Assembly: GCF_900156315.1 (NCBI RefSeq)
Contig: NZ_FTNI01000033.1
Span: 1-64,000, forward strand
From: Microbispora rosea
GTDB lineage: Bacteria; Actinomycetota; Actinomycetes; Streptosporangiales; Streptosporangiaceae
DNA: 64,000 nucleotides
Direction of reading: 5' to 3'
Positions 51,972 through 61,169 of this stretch are shown here, one piece after another; position 1 is the stretch's first letter, and every line of letters starts with the position of its first letter. Both the position numbers and the translations under genes were made by a program. A model generated the notes under the pieces. It was not told the origin of the DNA. It saw only the letters and a program-made list of their open reading frames with translations, and made no database searches.

Positions 51972-53726
51972 TCAGACGCGGGTCCAGCGCTGGTTGGACT
52001 GGCCGTTGCACGTCCAGATGATGATCTTCGTGCCGTTGGCGGTGCCGGCGTTGTAGGCGTCCAGGCACTTGTTCGCGCCGAGGGCGGTGATGCTGCCGTC
52101 GGAGTTGAGCCGCCACTGCTGGTTGCTCTGCCCGTTGCAGTCCCAGATGACCACGTTGCTGCCGTCGGCGGTGCCGGCGTTGTACACGTCCAGGCACTTG
52201 TTGCCGTAGACCCGCAGCTCACCCGAGGCGCTCGGCGTCCACCGCTGGTTGGACTGGCCGTTGCAGTCCCACAGCTGCACCTGGGCGCCGTTGGCCTGCG
52301 AAACGCCGCTGACGTCCAGGCACCGGCCCGACCCCACACCCTTGATCGCGCTCCCCCCGGCAGGAGTGGGCGAAGGGCTGGCGGACGGGGTGGCGCCGGT
52401 CCCCGTGACGGTGAGGAGGACGGCCTCACGGGCGGGCACGGTCGTGGTGTAGCCGCCGTCGAACGTGCCGGAGTCGGTCCCCGTCCAGAGGTTCCGTACG
52501 GTCGCCGGCCCGGTCAGGCCGAGGTCGGCCCAGCGGGCGGTGATGGCGGCGGACGACGTGGTCCGGTTGAGCAGGAGCACCGCGCGCCGGCCGGTCCCCG
52601 ACAGCACCTTGGAGTACACCTGGCGTCCGCTCTGGTCCTCGGCCACCTTCACCCCCTGCCGCCCGAGGGGGTCCTGGTCGACCGCCAGCACCTCCCGGTT
52701 GGTCAGGATCGCCCTGGTCTCGGCGCTCATCGTGGCGAGGTTGTTGCCGGCCAGCAGCGGCGCGCCCGAGATCGCCCACAGGCCCATGTGCGTGCGGTTC
52801 TGCGCGGCCGAGAAGCCGTTCATGCCGACGACGAGCATGTCGGGGTCGTTGTAGTGCCCCGGGCTCTGGGCCGCGGGATGCTGGGCGGAGTCGAAGTTGG
52901 CCAGCACCCGGTCCATCGACGCGGTCTGACCCCAGTAGATGATGTCGCCACTGGTCCGCCACATGGTTGACATTCCGGGCGCCCAGTCCCAGGGGTTCTG
53001 GACACCCCAGTTGCACACCGACAGCACCATCGGCCGCCCGGTCTGCGCCGTGGCCCGGTCTATCGCGTCGCTGATCGCCTGGTAGGCGGTGCGGGAGTTG
53101 AGACCCTCGGCGTTCCCCCCGCACCAGTCGACCTTCACGAAGTCGAAGCCCCATCGGGAGAACTGCAGGAAGTCCTGGTCGTAGTGGCCCTCGCTGCCCG
53201 TGTTGGGCGCGGCCGGACGGCCGGTCGGGTAGTAGTAGCCGCATCCGTTCCGGCCGGCGTCCGTGTAGATGCCCGCCTTCAGGCCCTTGCTGTGAATGTA
53301 GTCGGCGATCGCCTTCATCCCGCCCGGCCACTCCGCCGTGTCGACCGTGATGTTGCCGGAGGCGTCACGCGTTCCCTGCCACCAGCCCTCGTCGATGTTG
53401 ACGTACTCGTAGCCGGCGTCCTTCATCCCGGACGACACCATCGCGTCCGCCTGAGCTTTGATCACGTTGTAGTTGATCTGGGCCGCGAAGGTGTTCCATG
53501 ACGCCCAGCCCATCGGCGGCGTCGCCACGGCCGCCACGGCCGCGGCGGTGACCGTTCTCGTCGTGGCGGCGGAAGCACCGTCCGCGACCACCCACCCCGC
53601 CGGCACCATCGCCGCGATCGCGAGGTGCACGGCGGCGACCAGCCGCCGCAGCCGCCGGACGCGGGGGGAAGTGCCGCTCACGGTGTGCGCGGGGGGCCGT
53701 CGCCGGCCAGGCCTGCGCAGGCGCAT
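51972..53726 (-). CDS. Secreted GH27 alpha-galactosidase with C-terminal CBM13 (584 aa)
   Basis: A basic signal peptide (about 1-53) leads the protein. The GH27 barrel starts PPMGWASWNTFAAQ and has YVNIDEGWW, the nucleophile D200 in FVKVDWCGG and the acid/base D296 in HYNDPDMLVVG. A beta-sandwich domain follows (to ~450), then a linker and a ricin-type CBM13 trefoil (about 465-584) with three LWDCNGQSNQRW-like repeats. It removes alpha-1,6 or terminal alpha-galactose from galacto-oligosaccharides or galactomannan. AGGAG before ATG 53726 fixes the start. It interrupts a set of copper genes. Confidence 0.93.
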   Translation of the reverse strand: MRLRRPGRRRPPAHTVSGTSPRVRRLRRLVAAVHLAIAAMVPAGWVVADGASAATTRTVTAAAVAAVATPPMGWASWNTFAAQINYNVIKAQADAMVSSGMKDAGYEYVNIDEGWWQGTRDASGNITVDTAEWPGGMKAIADYIHSKGLKAGIYTDAGRNGCGYYYPTGRPAAPNTGSEGHYDQDFLQFSRWGFDFVKVDWCGGNAEGLNSRTAYQAISDAIDRATAQTGRPMVLSVCNWGVQNPWDWAPGMSTMWRTSGDIIYWGQTASMDRVLANFDSAQHPAAQSPGHYNDPDMLVVGMNGFSAAQNRTHMGLWAISGAPLLAGNNLATMSAETRAILTNREVLAVDQDPLGRQGVKVAEDQSGRQVYSKVLSGTGRRAVLLLNRTTSSAAITARWADLGLTGPATVRNLWTGTDSGTFDGGYTTTVPAREAVLLTVTGTGATPSASPSPTPAGGSAIKGVGSGRCLDVSGVSQANGAQVQLWDCNGQSNQRWTPSASGELRVYGNKCLDVYNAGTADGSNVVIWDCNGQSNQQWRLNSDGSITALGANKCLDAYNAGTANGTKIIIWTCNGQSNQRWTRV

Positions 53727-54037
53727 TCGTTTCTCCTTCTGGTAGGGGGCCCTCGACAGGTGCGGGCACGGCCGATCTCCGGAGAGACGGCTGATCCCGC
53801 GTCCAGGTCCGAGCGGCATGGCGGTACGGCGGCAAGGAAGCCGGAGACACCCGCGAGATCCACCGCATGGCTGGTCGCCGGACGCGACACGACCGGCGCC
53901 ACCGCAGGCCCCTGCCGCTCATCACCGACCCCGGCAGGAGGAAGCCGAACGCGGATTCAGTGTCGAAACCACCGCGGGACGTGTCAAGACCGTTGAGCGA
54001 ATCGTTTCGCGCGGTGCTCAGCATCCCGGCCCCGGCG

Positions 54038-54052
54038 GCTGAAAGTTTCAGC
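54038..54052. promoter_or_regulatory. Palindrome GCTGAAAGTTTCAGC upstream of GH27
   Basis: A perfect 15-bp palindrome about a central G, 312 bp upstream of the GH27 ATG. Its GAAA-N-TTTC core matches the site at 19553 upstream of GH2 and resembles elements of streptomycete glycosidase genes. Confidence 0.5.
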
Positions 54053-54207
54053 ACGTTTCGCGGCCGACGAGAACGCGAGCATTCCGATGGACGGCAATCC
54101 GGCGGGTGGCCCGGCCCGGGCTCTTGACAGTGCCCGCCGCGTCGTATTTGCTCCGCTGCACCACGCCCTCGGGTGACTCCCGGAAGGAGGACATCTCCGC
54201 CCCCGAA

Positions 54208-54223
54208 TTGTTAACGCTAACAA
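54208..54223. promoter_or_regulatory. LacI-type operator TTGTTAACGCTAACAA
   Basis: A 16-bp dyad with 14 symmetric positions and central CG, the form bound by LacI/GalR-family repressors. The inner 14 bases match the GH2-upstream site (19824) at 13 positions. It lies between the divergent GH27 (482 bp away) and CopD-CtaG (314 bp away) genes. Confidence 0.6.
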
Positions 54224-54536
54224 CTCCGCGAGAACCACACTCGGCGAGAACCGCCGGAAGGAATGCCCAGCCGTCCCGCAAGCGCGCGGCGTCTCGCGTC
54301 CGACCCCGCGAGACAGCGCGAACACACTGGCCCGTCCCCCACCCGGCTCACCCTGAGGGAGGAAAGAGAGCTCGGACATCGACCACAAAAGTGGGCGTTG
54401 CACGTTTCAGCCCGACATAACGGTTCAGTCGGGGCATCGGGGATGGCGGCCGATCCCGCCGCGGGGACTCCCCTGAGAACGACATTTCGGTCATACTCGC
54501 TAACGATCAACGGTGCCGAGCCGAGGACGTCCGACG

Positions 54537-56399
54537 ATGACACCCCCCCAGCGCCGCCACGGCGTGGTAGTCCCCGCTGTCGCCGCGACGGCCTTCGCCG
54601 TACTGGCGCTCGCCCTGTGGTTCGGCGGCGGCAGACCGCAACCGGCGATCCAGGGCCTGCCCTCCCCCGGCGCCCTGACGACCTGGGGCCTGCCGGTCGC
54701 GCGACTCGTCCACGACGTCTGCGCCGCGGCCACCGTCGGGACCCTGCTGGCGGCCGTCGTGCTGGCCCCCGCCAGCGGCCGGGCCGTCGTGCGGGCGGCC
54801 GGAGACTGGGCGCTCGGCTGGGCGGCGAGCGCGGCGGTCACCGAGGTCCTGACGCTGTCGGACTTCATCGGACTGCCTCCGGGAGACGCACTGCGCTCCG
54901 GCGCGCTGCCCGCCTTCCTTCTCCACATCCCGCAGGGTCAGGCGTTCCTGACGGTGACGCTCGCGGCCCTGGCGGTCGCCGCCGGGACGCGTCTGCCGGA
55001 CGGTCCCCTGCTCCGGCTCACGCTGCTCGCGGTGGCGCTCCTCACGGTGCTGCCCCCGGTGTACGTGGGCCACTCCGCGTCGGCCGCCGACCACAATCTC
55101 GCCGTACTGAGCCTGATGGCGCACGTCGCGGCCGTCGCGCTGTGGACCGGCGGACTGTACGCCCTCGTGGCGCACCTGCGCGCCGCGCCCGGGCTCACCG
55201 TCGCCGTGCGCCGCTTCAGCACGCTCGCGCTGGGCTGCTTCGTCGCCGTCGGGGCGTCCGGCGCCCTCAACGCCTGGGTGCGGCTCGGCTCTGTGCCTCT
55301 GCTGTGGCAGTCGAGGTACGGCCTGCTCGTGCTGACCAAGATCGCCGCGCTCGCGGCGCTCGGCTGGTTCGGGTGGCGGCACCGGCGCAGGACCATCGAG
55401 GCGATGGACACCGGCGGGGCCCGCGCGCCGTTCCTCCGCCTCGCCTGCGGCGAGATCGCGGTGATGGCCGGCACGCTGGGCCTGGCCGTGGCACTGGGAC
55501 GCACGCCCCCGCCGCCCACGGAGACGGCCGTCCACCAGCACGACGCCCTGGGGTACGCCCTGCCTCCCTTCACCCCTGGCGCGCTCGTCACCGAGGTGCG
55601 GCCCGATCCGCTCGCGCTGCTCCTGCTGGCCGCCGCGCTCGCCGCGTACCTGTCCGGCGTACGGCGGCTGTCGCGCGCTCCGGGGGAGGGCGACGGGTGG
55701 CCGGCCTGGCGGACCGCCTCCTGGGTGGCCGGTCTGGCCGTGATCGGCTATGCCACCTCGGGAGGCGTGGCGGCGTACGCGCCGGCGCTGTTCTCCGCGC
55801 ACGCGGCGCAGTACGCGCTGCTCGGCGCCGTCGGCCCCGTGCTGCTCGTGTTCGGCGCGCCGATGACGTTGTGGCGACGTGCCCGTCCGGATGCGGACCC
55901 CACCGGCGGTCCCGCCGGCCGCGCGCTGTCCCACCCGGTGACGGCCCTGGTCCTATACGCGCTGCCGTATCCGGCGCTGTATCTGACCGGCCTGTTCGGG
56001 GACGCCCAGCCGAGCCTCGCCCTGCGGCTGGCCGCGCAGACGGCGGTGACGGTCACCGCGGTGCTGTTCCTCGCGGTGGCCGCCGGCGTGGACCCGCTCC
56101 CCCGCGCGATCCGGCCGCAGATCCGCGCCTGGATGCTCGCCGGGGCGATCGCCGTACGCGCGTGGGCGGGCCTGGTGGTGCTGGCCGGGCCGCCGCAGGC
56201 GCCGGAGTGGTATGCGGCGCTCGGACTGCCGTGGGCGCCGGACCGGGCGGCCGACCAGCGGCTGGGGGCGCTGCTCGGCACCGGCGTGACCGTCGCCGTC
56301 CTCGCGGGCCTGCTCGCACTGCTGCTCGTCCGCTGGCGGGCGGCGCGGCGCAGGACCGCCGCTGCCGCCCCCTCGGGGACGTCCGTGGGCGCCCGCTGA
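54537..56399 (+). CDS. CopD-CtaG fusion membrane protein (620 aa)
   Basis: The N-terminal half (to ~330) is a multi-helix CopD copper-resistance domain containing HSASAADHNLAVLSLMAHVAAVALWTGG-type histidine motifs on helices. The C-terminal half (about 365-600) is a caa3-type CtaG cytochrome oxidase assembly domain with FSAHAAQYALLGAVGPVLLV and GAPMTLWRRA. Around 14 membrane segments are expected. The fusion is a common actinobacterial form that brings copper across the membrane for oxidase or enzymes. ATG 54537 is preferred over GTG 54513. Together with YcnI it forms a copper import or delivery set. Confidence 0.9.
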   Translation: MTPPQRRHGVVVPAVAATAFAVLALALWFGGGRPQPAIQGLPSPGALTTWGLPVARLVHDVCAAATVGTLLAAVVLAPASGRAVVRAAGDWALGWAASAAVTEVLTLSDFIGLPPGDALRSGALPAFLLHIPQGQAFLTVTLAALAVAAGTRLPDGPLLRLTLLAVALLTVLPPVYVGHSASAADHNLAVLSLMAHVAAVALWTGGLYALVAHLRAAPGLTVAVRRFSTLALGCFVAVGASGALNAWVRLGSVPLLWQSRYGLLVLTKIAALAALGWFGWRHRRRTIEAMDTGGARAPFLRLACGEIAVMAGTLGLAVALGRTPPPPTETAVHQHDALGYALPPFTPGALVTEVRPDPLALLLLAAALAAYLSGVRRLSRAPGEGDGWPAWRTASWVAGLAVIGYATSGGVAAYAPALFSAHAAQYALLGAVGPVLLVFGAPMTLWRRARPDADPTGGPAGRALSHPVTALVLYALPYPALYLTGLFGDAQPSLALRLAAQTAVTVTAVLFLAVAAGVDPLPRAIRPQIRAWMLAGAIAVRAWAGLVVLAGPPQAPEWYAALGLPWAPDRAADQRLGALLGTGVTVAVLAGLLALLLVRWRAARRRTAAAAPSGTSVGAR

Positions 56400-56424
56400 C
56401 GGAGCGCGGCGCCGCGCGGGAAGG

Positions 56425-58140
56425 TCAGCGGCGGCCTCGGGGAGCCCCGTCGCGGTCCCTGCGCACGATCGGCCTCCTGCCCTTGATCGTGGTGTGGCGC
56501 AGCGCCGCGACCACCTCGTCCACGGCGCCGTCCGGGATCTCGACCAGGGTGAACCGGTCGGCGATCTCGATCGCCCCGATCTCGCGCCCGCTGACCCGGG
56601 TCTCCCCGGTGATCGCGCCGACGATGTCCTGGGGACGCACGCCCGCGCTGCGGCCCGCGCCGACGAAGACGCGGCTCATCGCGCCGCCCCCGCGCCGCCC
56701 GCGCCGGTCGTCGCGGCCCTGCCTGTCGTCGCGCGCGCCGCGCTCGGCCCGCTGCGGGCGCGGCGTGACCTCGGGGATCTCCTCCTCGTCGGCGGCGGCG
56801 CCGGTCGACTCGTGGGCGAGCTTGACCGCCGCGAGCGCGATGTCGACCAGGTCGAACTCGTCGGCGAGCGTCTCGACCACCACGCGGAAGCGGTCGAGGT
56901 CGCCGTCCTCCATCAGGCTCTCCTGCAGCGCGGCCCTGGTCAGCTCCAGCCGCCGGGCGCGCAGGTCGGCGACCGTCGGCACCTTCTCGACCGCGATCTT
57001 GCTGCGGGTGACGCGCTCGATGGTCTTGAGCATGCGGTGCTCGCGCGGCTCGGCGAGCGTGATCGCGACGCCCTCGCGCCCGGCGCGGCCCACCCGGCCG
57101 ATGCGGTGCACGTACGACTCGGGCGCGGACGGCACGTCGTAGTTGATGACATGGGTGAGCTGCTCGATGTCGAGGCCGCGCGCGGCCACGTCGGTCGCGA
57201 CGAGCAGGTCGGCCGTCCCGCTGCGCAGCCGGCCCATGACCCGGTCGCGCTGCTCCTGGCCCATGCCGCCGTGCAGGGCCTCGGCGCGGTAGCCGCGGCC
57301 GTTCATGGTCTCGGTGAGGCTGTCGACCTCCTCACGGGTGCGGCAGAAGACGATCGCCGCGGTCGGCGCCTCCACGTCGAGCACGCGGCCCAGCGCGGCC
57401 GGCTTGTACGCCCGGCTCACGATGTAGGCGCTCTGCCGGATGAGCGGGGCCTCGCCGGCGGCGGGCGCCTCCCGCTCGATCCTGATCCGCACCGGCTCGC
57501 GCAGGTGGCGGCGGGCGATCCCGTCGATGCGCGGCGGCATGGTCGCGGAGAACAGCACGGTCTGCCGGTTCTCCGGGGTCTCCTGAAGGATCGCCTCGAT
57601 GTCGTCGGCGAAGCCCATGTCGAGCATCTCGTCGGCCTCGTCGAGGACGATCATGCGCAGGCCCTTGAGCGGCAGAGTGCCCCTGCCGATGTGGTCGAGC
57701 GCCCGCCCCGGAGTGGCGACGACGACGTCCACGCCGCGCTCAAGCGCCCGCAGCTGCCGCCCGATCGGCTGCCCGCCGTAGATTGGCAGCACCCGCGTGC
57801 CGAGATCGCGGCCGTAGCGGTGCATGGCCTCCGACACCTGCACGGCCAGTTCGCGGGTGGGCACCAGCACCAGCCCGCCGGGCTCGCCACCGTCGGCTTC
57901 CAAGGCCGCAGGGTGGCCGGCATGCAGCCGCTGGAGCATGGGCAGGGCGAACGCGGCCGTCTTGCCTGTGCCGGTCGCGGCCTGCCCGAGGAGGTCACGG
58001 CCCTCCAGCAACGGCGGGATGGCCTCCCGCTGGATGGGCGTGGGCTCCTCGTAGCCGAGACCGGTCAAGGCCTTGAGGAGCTCGGGGCCCAGCGCCAGAT
58101 CGGCGAATCCGGGTCCTTCATCGATCTCGTTCACGACCAT
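56425..58140 (-). CDS. deaD: DEAD-box RNA helicase, DeaD/CsdA type (571 aa)
   Basis: Unwinds RNA in ribosome assembly or cold adaptation. The Q motif PTPIQREAIP, Walker A AATGTGKT (G-K-T at ~59-61), DEAD box VLDEADEM, SAT motif LFSATMPP and HRIGRVGRAGR are all present. The C-terminal DbpA-type RNA-binding domain (about 490-560) has RVFVGAGRSAGVRPQDIVGAI. An Arg/Gly/Asp-rich spacer (RDDRQGRDDRRGRRGG) precedes it. The length is normal. A convergent CopD-CtaG gene ends 25 bp away. Confidence 0.95.
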   Translation of the reverse strand: MVVNEIDEGPGFADLALGPELLKALTGLGYEEPTPIQREAIPPLLEGRDLLGQAATGTGKTAAFALPMLQRLHAGHPAALEADGGEPGGLVLVPTRELAVQVSEAMHRYGRDLGTRVLPIYGGQPIGRQLRALERGVDVVVATPGRALDHIGRGTLPLKGLRMIVLDEADEMLDMGFADDIEAILQETPENRQTVLFSATMPPRIDGIARRHLREPVRIRIEREAPAAGEAPLIRQSAYIVSRAYKPAALGRVLDVEAPTAAIVFCRTREEVDSLTETMNGRGYRAEALHGGMGQEQRDRVMGRLRSGTADLLVATDVAARGLDIEQLTHVINYDVPSAPESYVHRIGRVGRAGREGVAITLAEPREHRMLKTIERVTRSKIAVEKVPTVADLRARRLELTRAALQESLMEDGDLDRFRVVVETLADEFDLVDIALAAVKLAHESTGAAADEEEIPEVTPRPQRAERGARDDRQGRDDRRGRRGGGAMSRVFVGAGRSAGVRPQDIVGAITGETRVSGREIGAIEIADRFTLVEIPDGAVDEVVAALRHTTIKGRRPIVRRDRDGAPRGRR

Positions 58141-58246
58141 GTCCTGCTCCTGGTCCTGCTCCTGGTCCCGGCTGTGGCGGGGCGAATGTGCACGGGACGA
58201 CCCTATGGTCTTTCCGCCCTTACCCCGAACGCCGCCCCCGGCACCC

Positions 58247-58281
58247 GCCCGGTGCGCCCTTGGTTCCAGGGCGCACCGGGC
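58247..58281 (-). terminator. Terminator after the von Willebrand lipoprotein gene
   Basis: GCCCGGTGCGCCCT (58247-58260) and AGGGCGCACCGGGC (58268-58281) are perfect 14-bp arms around a TGGTTCC loop. It follows the minus-strand gene that ends at 58309 and precedes the helicase gene on the same strand. Confidence 0.75.
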
Positions 58282-58308
58282 CGCGTGCCGCCGTCCTCGC
58301 GCGGGCCG

Positions 58309-59808
58309 TCAGCCCAGGTCGCGGGTGGTGCGCAGCAGTGTGGCCAGCTCGGTCACGGCCGGGTCATCGGTCCGCGCCGCCAAGCGGTCGGCCTGGTCGA
58401 TCAGCTCGGCGAGGCTCCAGGTCCCGCTCTTCCCGGACCCCCGGCCGCGCAGATGCCCGGCGAGATCTGCGGCCACGGCGTCGACCTGGAGACGGACGGA
58501 GGCGCTCCCCCACAGGGCCGGGGCCAGCGCGAACACGTCGACGCTCCGGTCCGCCTCGGACGGCCGCCGGGTGTCGGGGTCCAGCCAGCGCACGGTGGCG
58601 GTGGCGAGCCGGCCGTCCGCGTCCGGGCGCAGGCGCACCCGATAGAGCGCGGTGACCGAGTGACCGGGACCGACCTCCCCGCCGTCCTTGCTGTCGTCGC
58701 GGAAGTCCTCCGAGGTCAGCGCGCGGTCCTCGTAGCCGAGGAGCGAGTACGACTCGACCGCCGACGGGTTGAAGGAGACCTGCGCCTTGGCGTCCCGGGC
58801 GCGCACCTCCAGCGTGGTGGTGAGCCGTTCGGTGAAGGCCTTGCGCACCTCGTCTTCCGTGGAGACGTACACGGCCGCGCCGTCGCCCCTGTCCGCGAGC
58901 TGCTCCATGAGCTCGTCGCCGTACTCGCGGCCGACGCCCACGCACAGCAGGGTGATCTTCTTCCCCGCGTACTCGCTCACCCGGTCGAGGATCGCCTGCC
59001 AGGCGGTCTCGCCGGTGTTGGCCAGGCCGTCGGAGAGCAGGATGACGCGGTTGGTGGCGTCCTCGCGGAAGGCGCCGGCCGCCAGGCGGTAGCCGGCCTC
59101 CAAGCCGTCCGACAGGTTGGTCGATCCGCCGGCGCCGAGCATGTCGACGGCCTCGTGCAGCTCGGACCGGTAGGTGACCGCCGTCGTCTCCGCGACCACC
59201 TGGGCCGTTTCGCGGAAGGACACGATGGACACCTGGTCGCCGGGCACGAGCTGGTCGACGAGCGTGTGCAGCGCCCGGCGCACGAGGTCGAGTCTGCCGG
59301 GCTCGGCCATGGACCCGGAGACGTCGACCACGAAGGTCAGGCTGACGGGCCGCCGCACCGACGCGTCCGGCTCGCGGGTCTGCAGGCCGACGCGGAGCAG
59401 CGCCGCCTGTTCCCCGGGCAGCCTGGCCCCGTCGAGGTGGACGGCGAAGCCGTCGCCGTCCGGCTCCGCGTAGTCCTGGCGGAAGGCGTTGACGAACTCC
59501 TCCGTACGCACCTGCCCCGGTTCTGGCAGGCGCCCCTCCTGCAGGGCACGGCGGGCGTAGCCGTAGGAGGCCGTGTCGACGTCGAGGGCGAAGGTCGAGG
59601 GCTCCTCCGCGCGGTGCTCCCCCTCTTCCCTGTCGAGTGAGGGCATCTCCGCGCCGGTGTCGTCGTGCCGGGCCGAGTCCGGGAATCCCCGGGGAGCGGC
59701 CGGCGCTCTGGCCCCGGCGTCCGGCGCGGCCGGCCCGACGGCACAGGCGGTGGCGAACAACAGGGCGATCACAGTCAGAACCGCGAGGATCGGGCTGGAC
59801 TTCTTCAT
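58309..59808 (-). CDS. von Willebrand factor A lipoprotein, YfbK-like (499 aa)
   Basis: A lipoprotein signal peptide ends ATAC with the lipidated cysteine C22. A YfbK N-terminal domain (about 70-165, STFALDVDTASYGYARR, then EEFVNAFRQDY) precedes the VWA domain (about 175-345) with the MIDAS motif VVDVSGSM, and a DUF3520 C-terminal domain follows. GGAGG five bases before ATG 59808 fixes the start. Such proteins bind a metal and a protein partner in the envelope; the role is not known. Confidence 0.9.
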   Translation of the reverse strand: MKKSSPILAVLTVIALLFATACAVGPAAPDAGARAPAAPRGFPDSARHDDTGAEMPSLDREEGEHRAEEPSTFALDVDTASYGYARRALQEGRLPEPGQVRTEEFVNAFRQDYAEPDGDGFAVHLDGARLPGEQAALLRVGLQTREPDASVRRPVSLTFVVDVSGSMAEPGRLDLVRRALHTLVDQLVPGDQVSIVSFRETAQVVAETTAVTYRSELHEAVDMLGAGGSTNLSDGLEAGYRLAAGAFREDATNRVILLSDGLANTGETAWQAILDRVSEYAGKKITLLCVGVGREYGDELMEQLADRGDGAAVYVSTEDEVRKAFTERLTTTLEVRARDAKAQVSFNPSAVESYSLLGYEDRALTSEDFRDDSKDGGEVGPGHSVTALYRVRLRPDADGRLATATVRWLDPDTRRPSEADRSVDVFALAPALWGSASVRLQVDAVAADLAGHLRGRGSGKSGTWSLAELIDQADRLAARTDDPAVTELATLLRTTRDLG

Positions 59809-59975
59809 GGGCGCCTCCGAGGTAGGTCCACCCTCTGGGACGGACCCCGGACGGCCGTGCGCCGCCTCGGTCATCCAAGTGAGGGCGAACCGTTCCCCGC
59901 TCGTGATCATCGAAGCCCGGTACGTCACCCCTGCCTCAGGGGTCACACTCCCGGAGCCGCCCAGGAGGACATACC

Positions 59976-61169
59976 GTGTTGGTCGTGGATCTTCGGGAGC
60001 TGAGACGGGCCAGGTTCGCGGTGTCGGTCACCTTCGCCCTGCACGGAGCGGTGACCGGCGGCTTCGCCTCCCGCATCCCCTGGATCCAGGACCACGTCGG
60101 GGCCGGTCCCGGCGGGCTCGGGCTCGCCCTGCTCGCGCCCGCGGTCGGCTCCATCCTCGCGATGCCGACCGCGGGACGCCTCACGCACCGGTTCGGCGGG
60201 CGGGCCGTCACCCGCGTCTCGATCGGCCTGTGGTGCCTGATCCTCGTCCTGCCCCCGCTGGCGCCGGACCTGCCCCTGCTGTGCGCGGCGCTCATGCTGT
60301 ACGGCGCGGTGGCCGGCATCGGCGACGTCGCGATGAACGCCCAGGGGGTGGTGGTCGAGCAGCGGCTCGGCCGTTCGATCATGTCCGGACTGCACGGCAT
60401 GTGGAGCGTGGGGACGCTCGTGGGCGGCGCGGTGGGCACGCTGGCGGCGAGCGCGGGCCTCGACGCCCGGCTCCATCTGGGCGGCACGGCAATCGTGCTG
60501 TTCCTCGTGGCCCTGGCCGTCGGACCGCTGCTGCTCGACGTGCGGGCGGGCGAGGACGAGCCGGCCCCGCCCCACTTCGTGCTGCCGCCGCGCGGAGTGC
60601 TGCTCATCGGGCTGGTGGGGTTCTGCGCGGTGTTCGGCGAGGCCGCCGCCCAGGACTGGTGCGCGGTCTATCTCCGCCAGGTCGCGGGCGCGTCCCAGGC
60701 GGTGGGCGCCGCGGCGTACACGGCCTTCGCCTGCACGATGGCCGCGGGCCGGTTGTGCGGCGACGCGGTGGTGCGGCGGCTGGGGCCGGTGGCGACCGTG
60801 CGCGGCGGCGGCGCACTGGCGGCGCTCGGCGGGCTGCTCGTCGTGGTCTCCCGTACCCCGGTGCCGGCGATCGCCGGGTTCATGCTGATCGGCGTGGGGA
60901 TCGCCGTGGTCATCCCGCTGGTGTTCGCGGCGGCGGGCAACGCCGGGCCCTCACCGAGCGCAGGTGTCGCGGGCGCGGCCACCGTGAGCTACGCGTCGGG
61001 GTTCTTCGCGCCGAGCGCCATCGGCGGGATCGCCACGCTGGCCGGACTTCCCGTCTCGTTCGCGCTGGTCACCGCGCTGCTGCTGGCGGTCCTGCTGGGC
61101 GCGCGCAGGCTCGCGCCCTCGGCCGGGAAGGCGCGTCAGGAGACGCGGCAGGCCCCGCACGGGCAGTAG
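59976..61169 (+). CDS. MFS transporter, 12-helix, fucose/YbjJ-like (397 aa)
   Basis: Twelve hydrophobic segments are recognisable, with motif A-like GRLTHRFGGRAVTRVS between helices 2 and 3 and GIGDVAMNAQGVVVEQRL typical of the FucP/YbjJ-type family. AGGAGG seven bases before GTG 59976 fixes the start. The substrate is unknown. Its last 219 bases are antisense to the end of the acyltransferase frame. It is divergent from the von Willebrand lipoprotein gene. Confidence 0.88.
   Translation: MLVVDLRELRRARFAVSVTFALHGAVTGGFASRIPWIQDHVGAGPGGLGLALLAPAVGSILAMPTAGRLTHRFGGRAVTRVSIGLWCLILVLPPLAPDLPLLCAALMLYGAVAGIGDVAMNAQGVVVEQRLGRSIMSGLHGMWSVGTLVGGAVGTLAASAGLDARLHLGGTAIVLFLVALAVGPLLLDVRAGEDEPAPPHFVLPPRGVLLIGLVGFCAVFGEAAAQDWCAVYLRQVAGASQAVGAAAYTAFACTMAAGRLCGDAVVRRLGPVATVRGGGALAALGGLLVVVSRTPVPAIAGFMLIGVGIAVVIPLVFAAAGNAGPSPSAGVAGAATVSYASGFFAPSAIGGIATLAGLPVSFALVTALLLAVLLGARRLAPSAGKARQETRQAPHGQ

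Larger units (their letters stand above)
53727..54536. other. Long intergenic region between GH27 and CopD-CtaG genes
   Basis: No gene is supported in these 810 bases. It contains two candidate operators (54038, 54208) shared in type with the GH2 upstream region. Short frames here have no homologous features or ribosome sites. Confidence 0.5.

Noticed and set aside
54048..54543. Small frames upstream of GH27 and CopD-CtaG
   Set aside because: No homology marks or start signals; the region is better read as a regulatory region.
56494..59640. 1048-codon + strand frame over deaD and the von Willebrand gene
   Set aside because: Spans two real minus-strand genes and an intergenic terminator; composition is that of an antisense frame.
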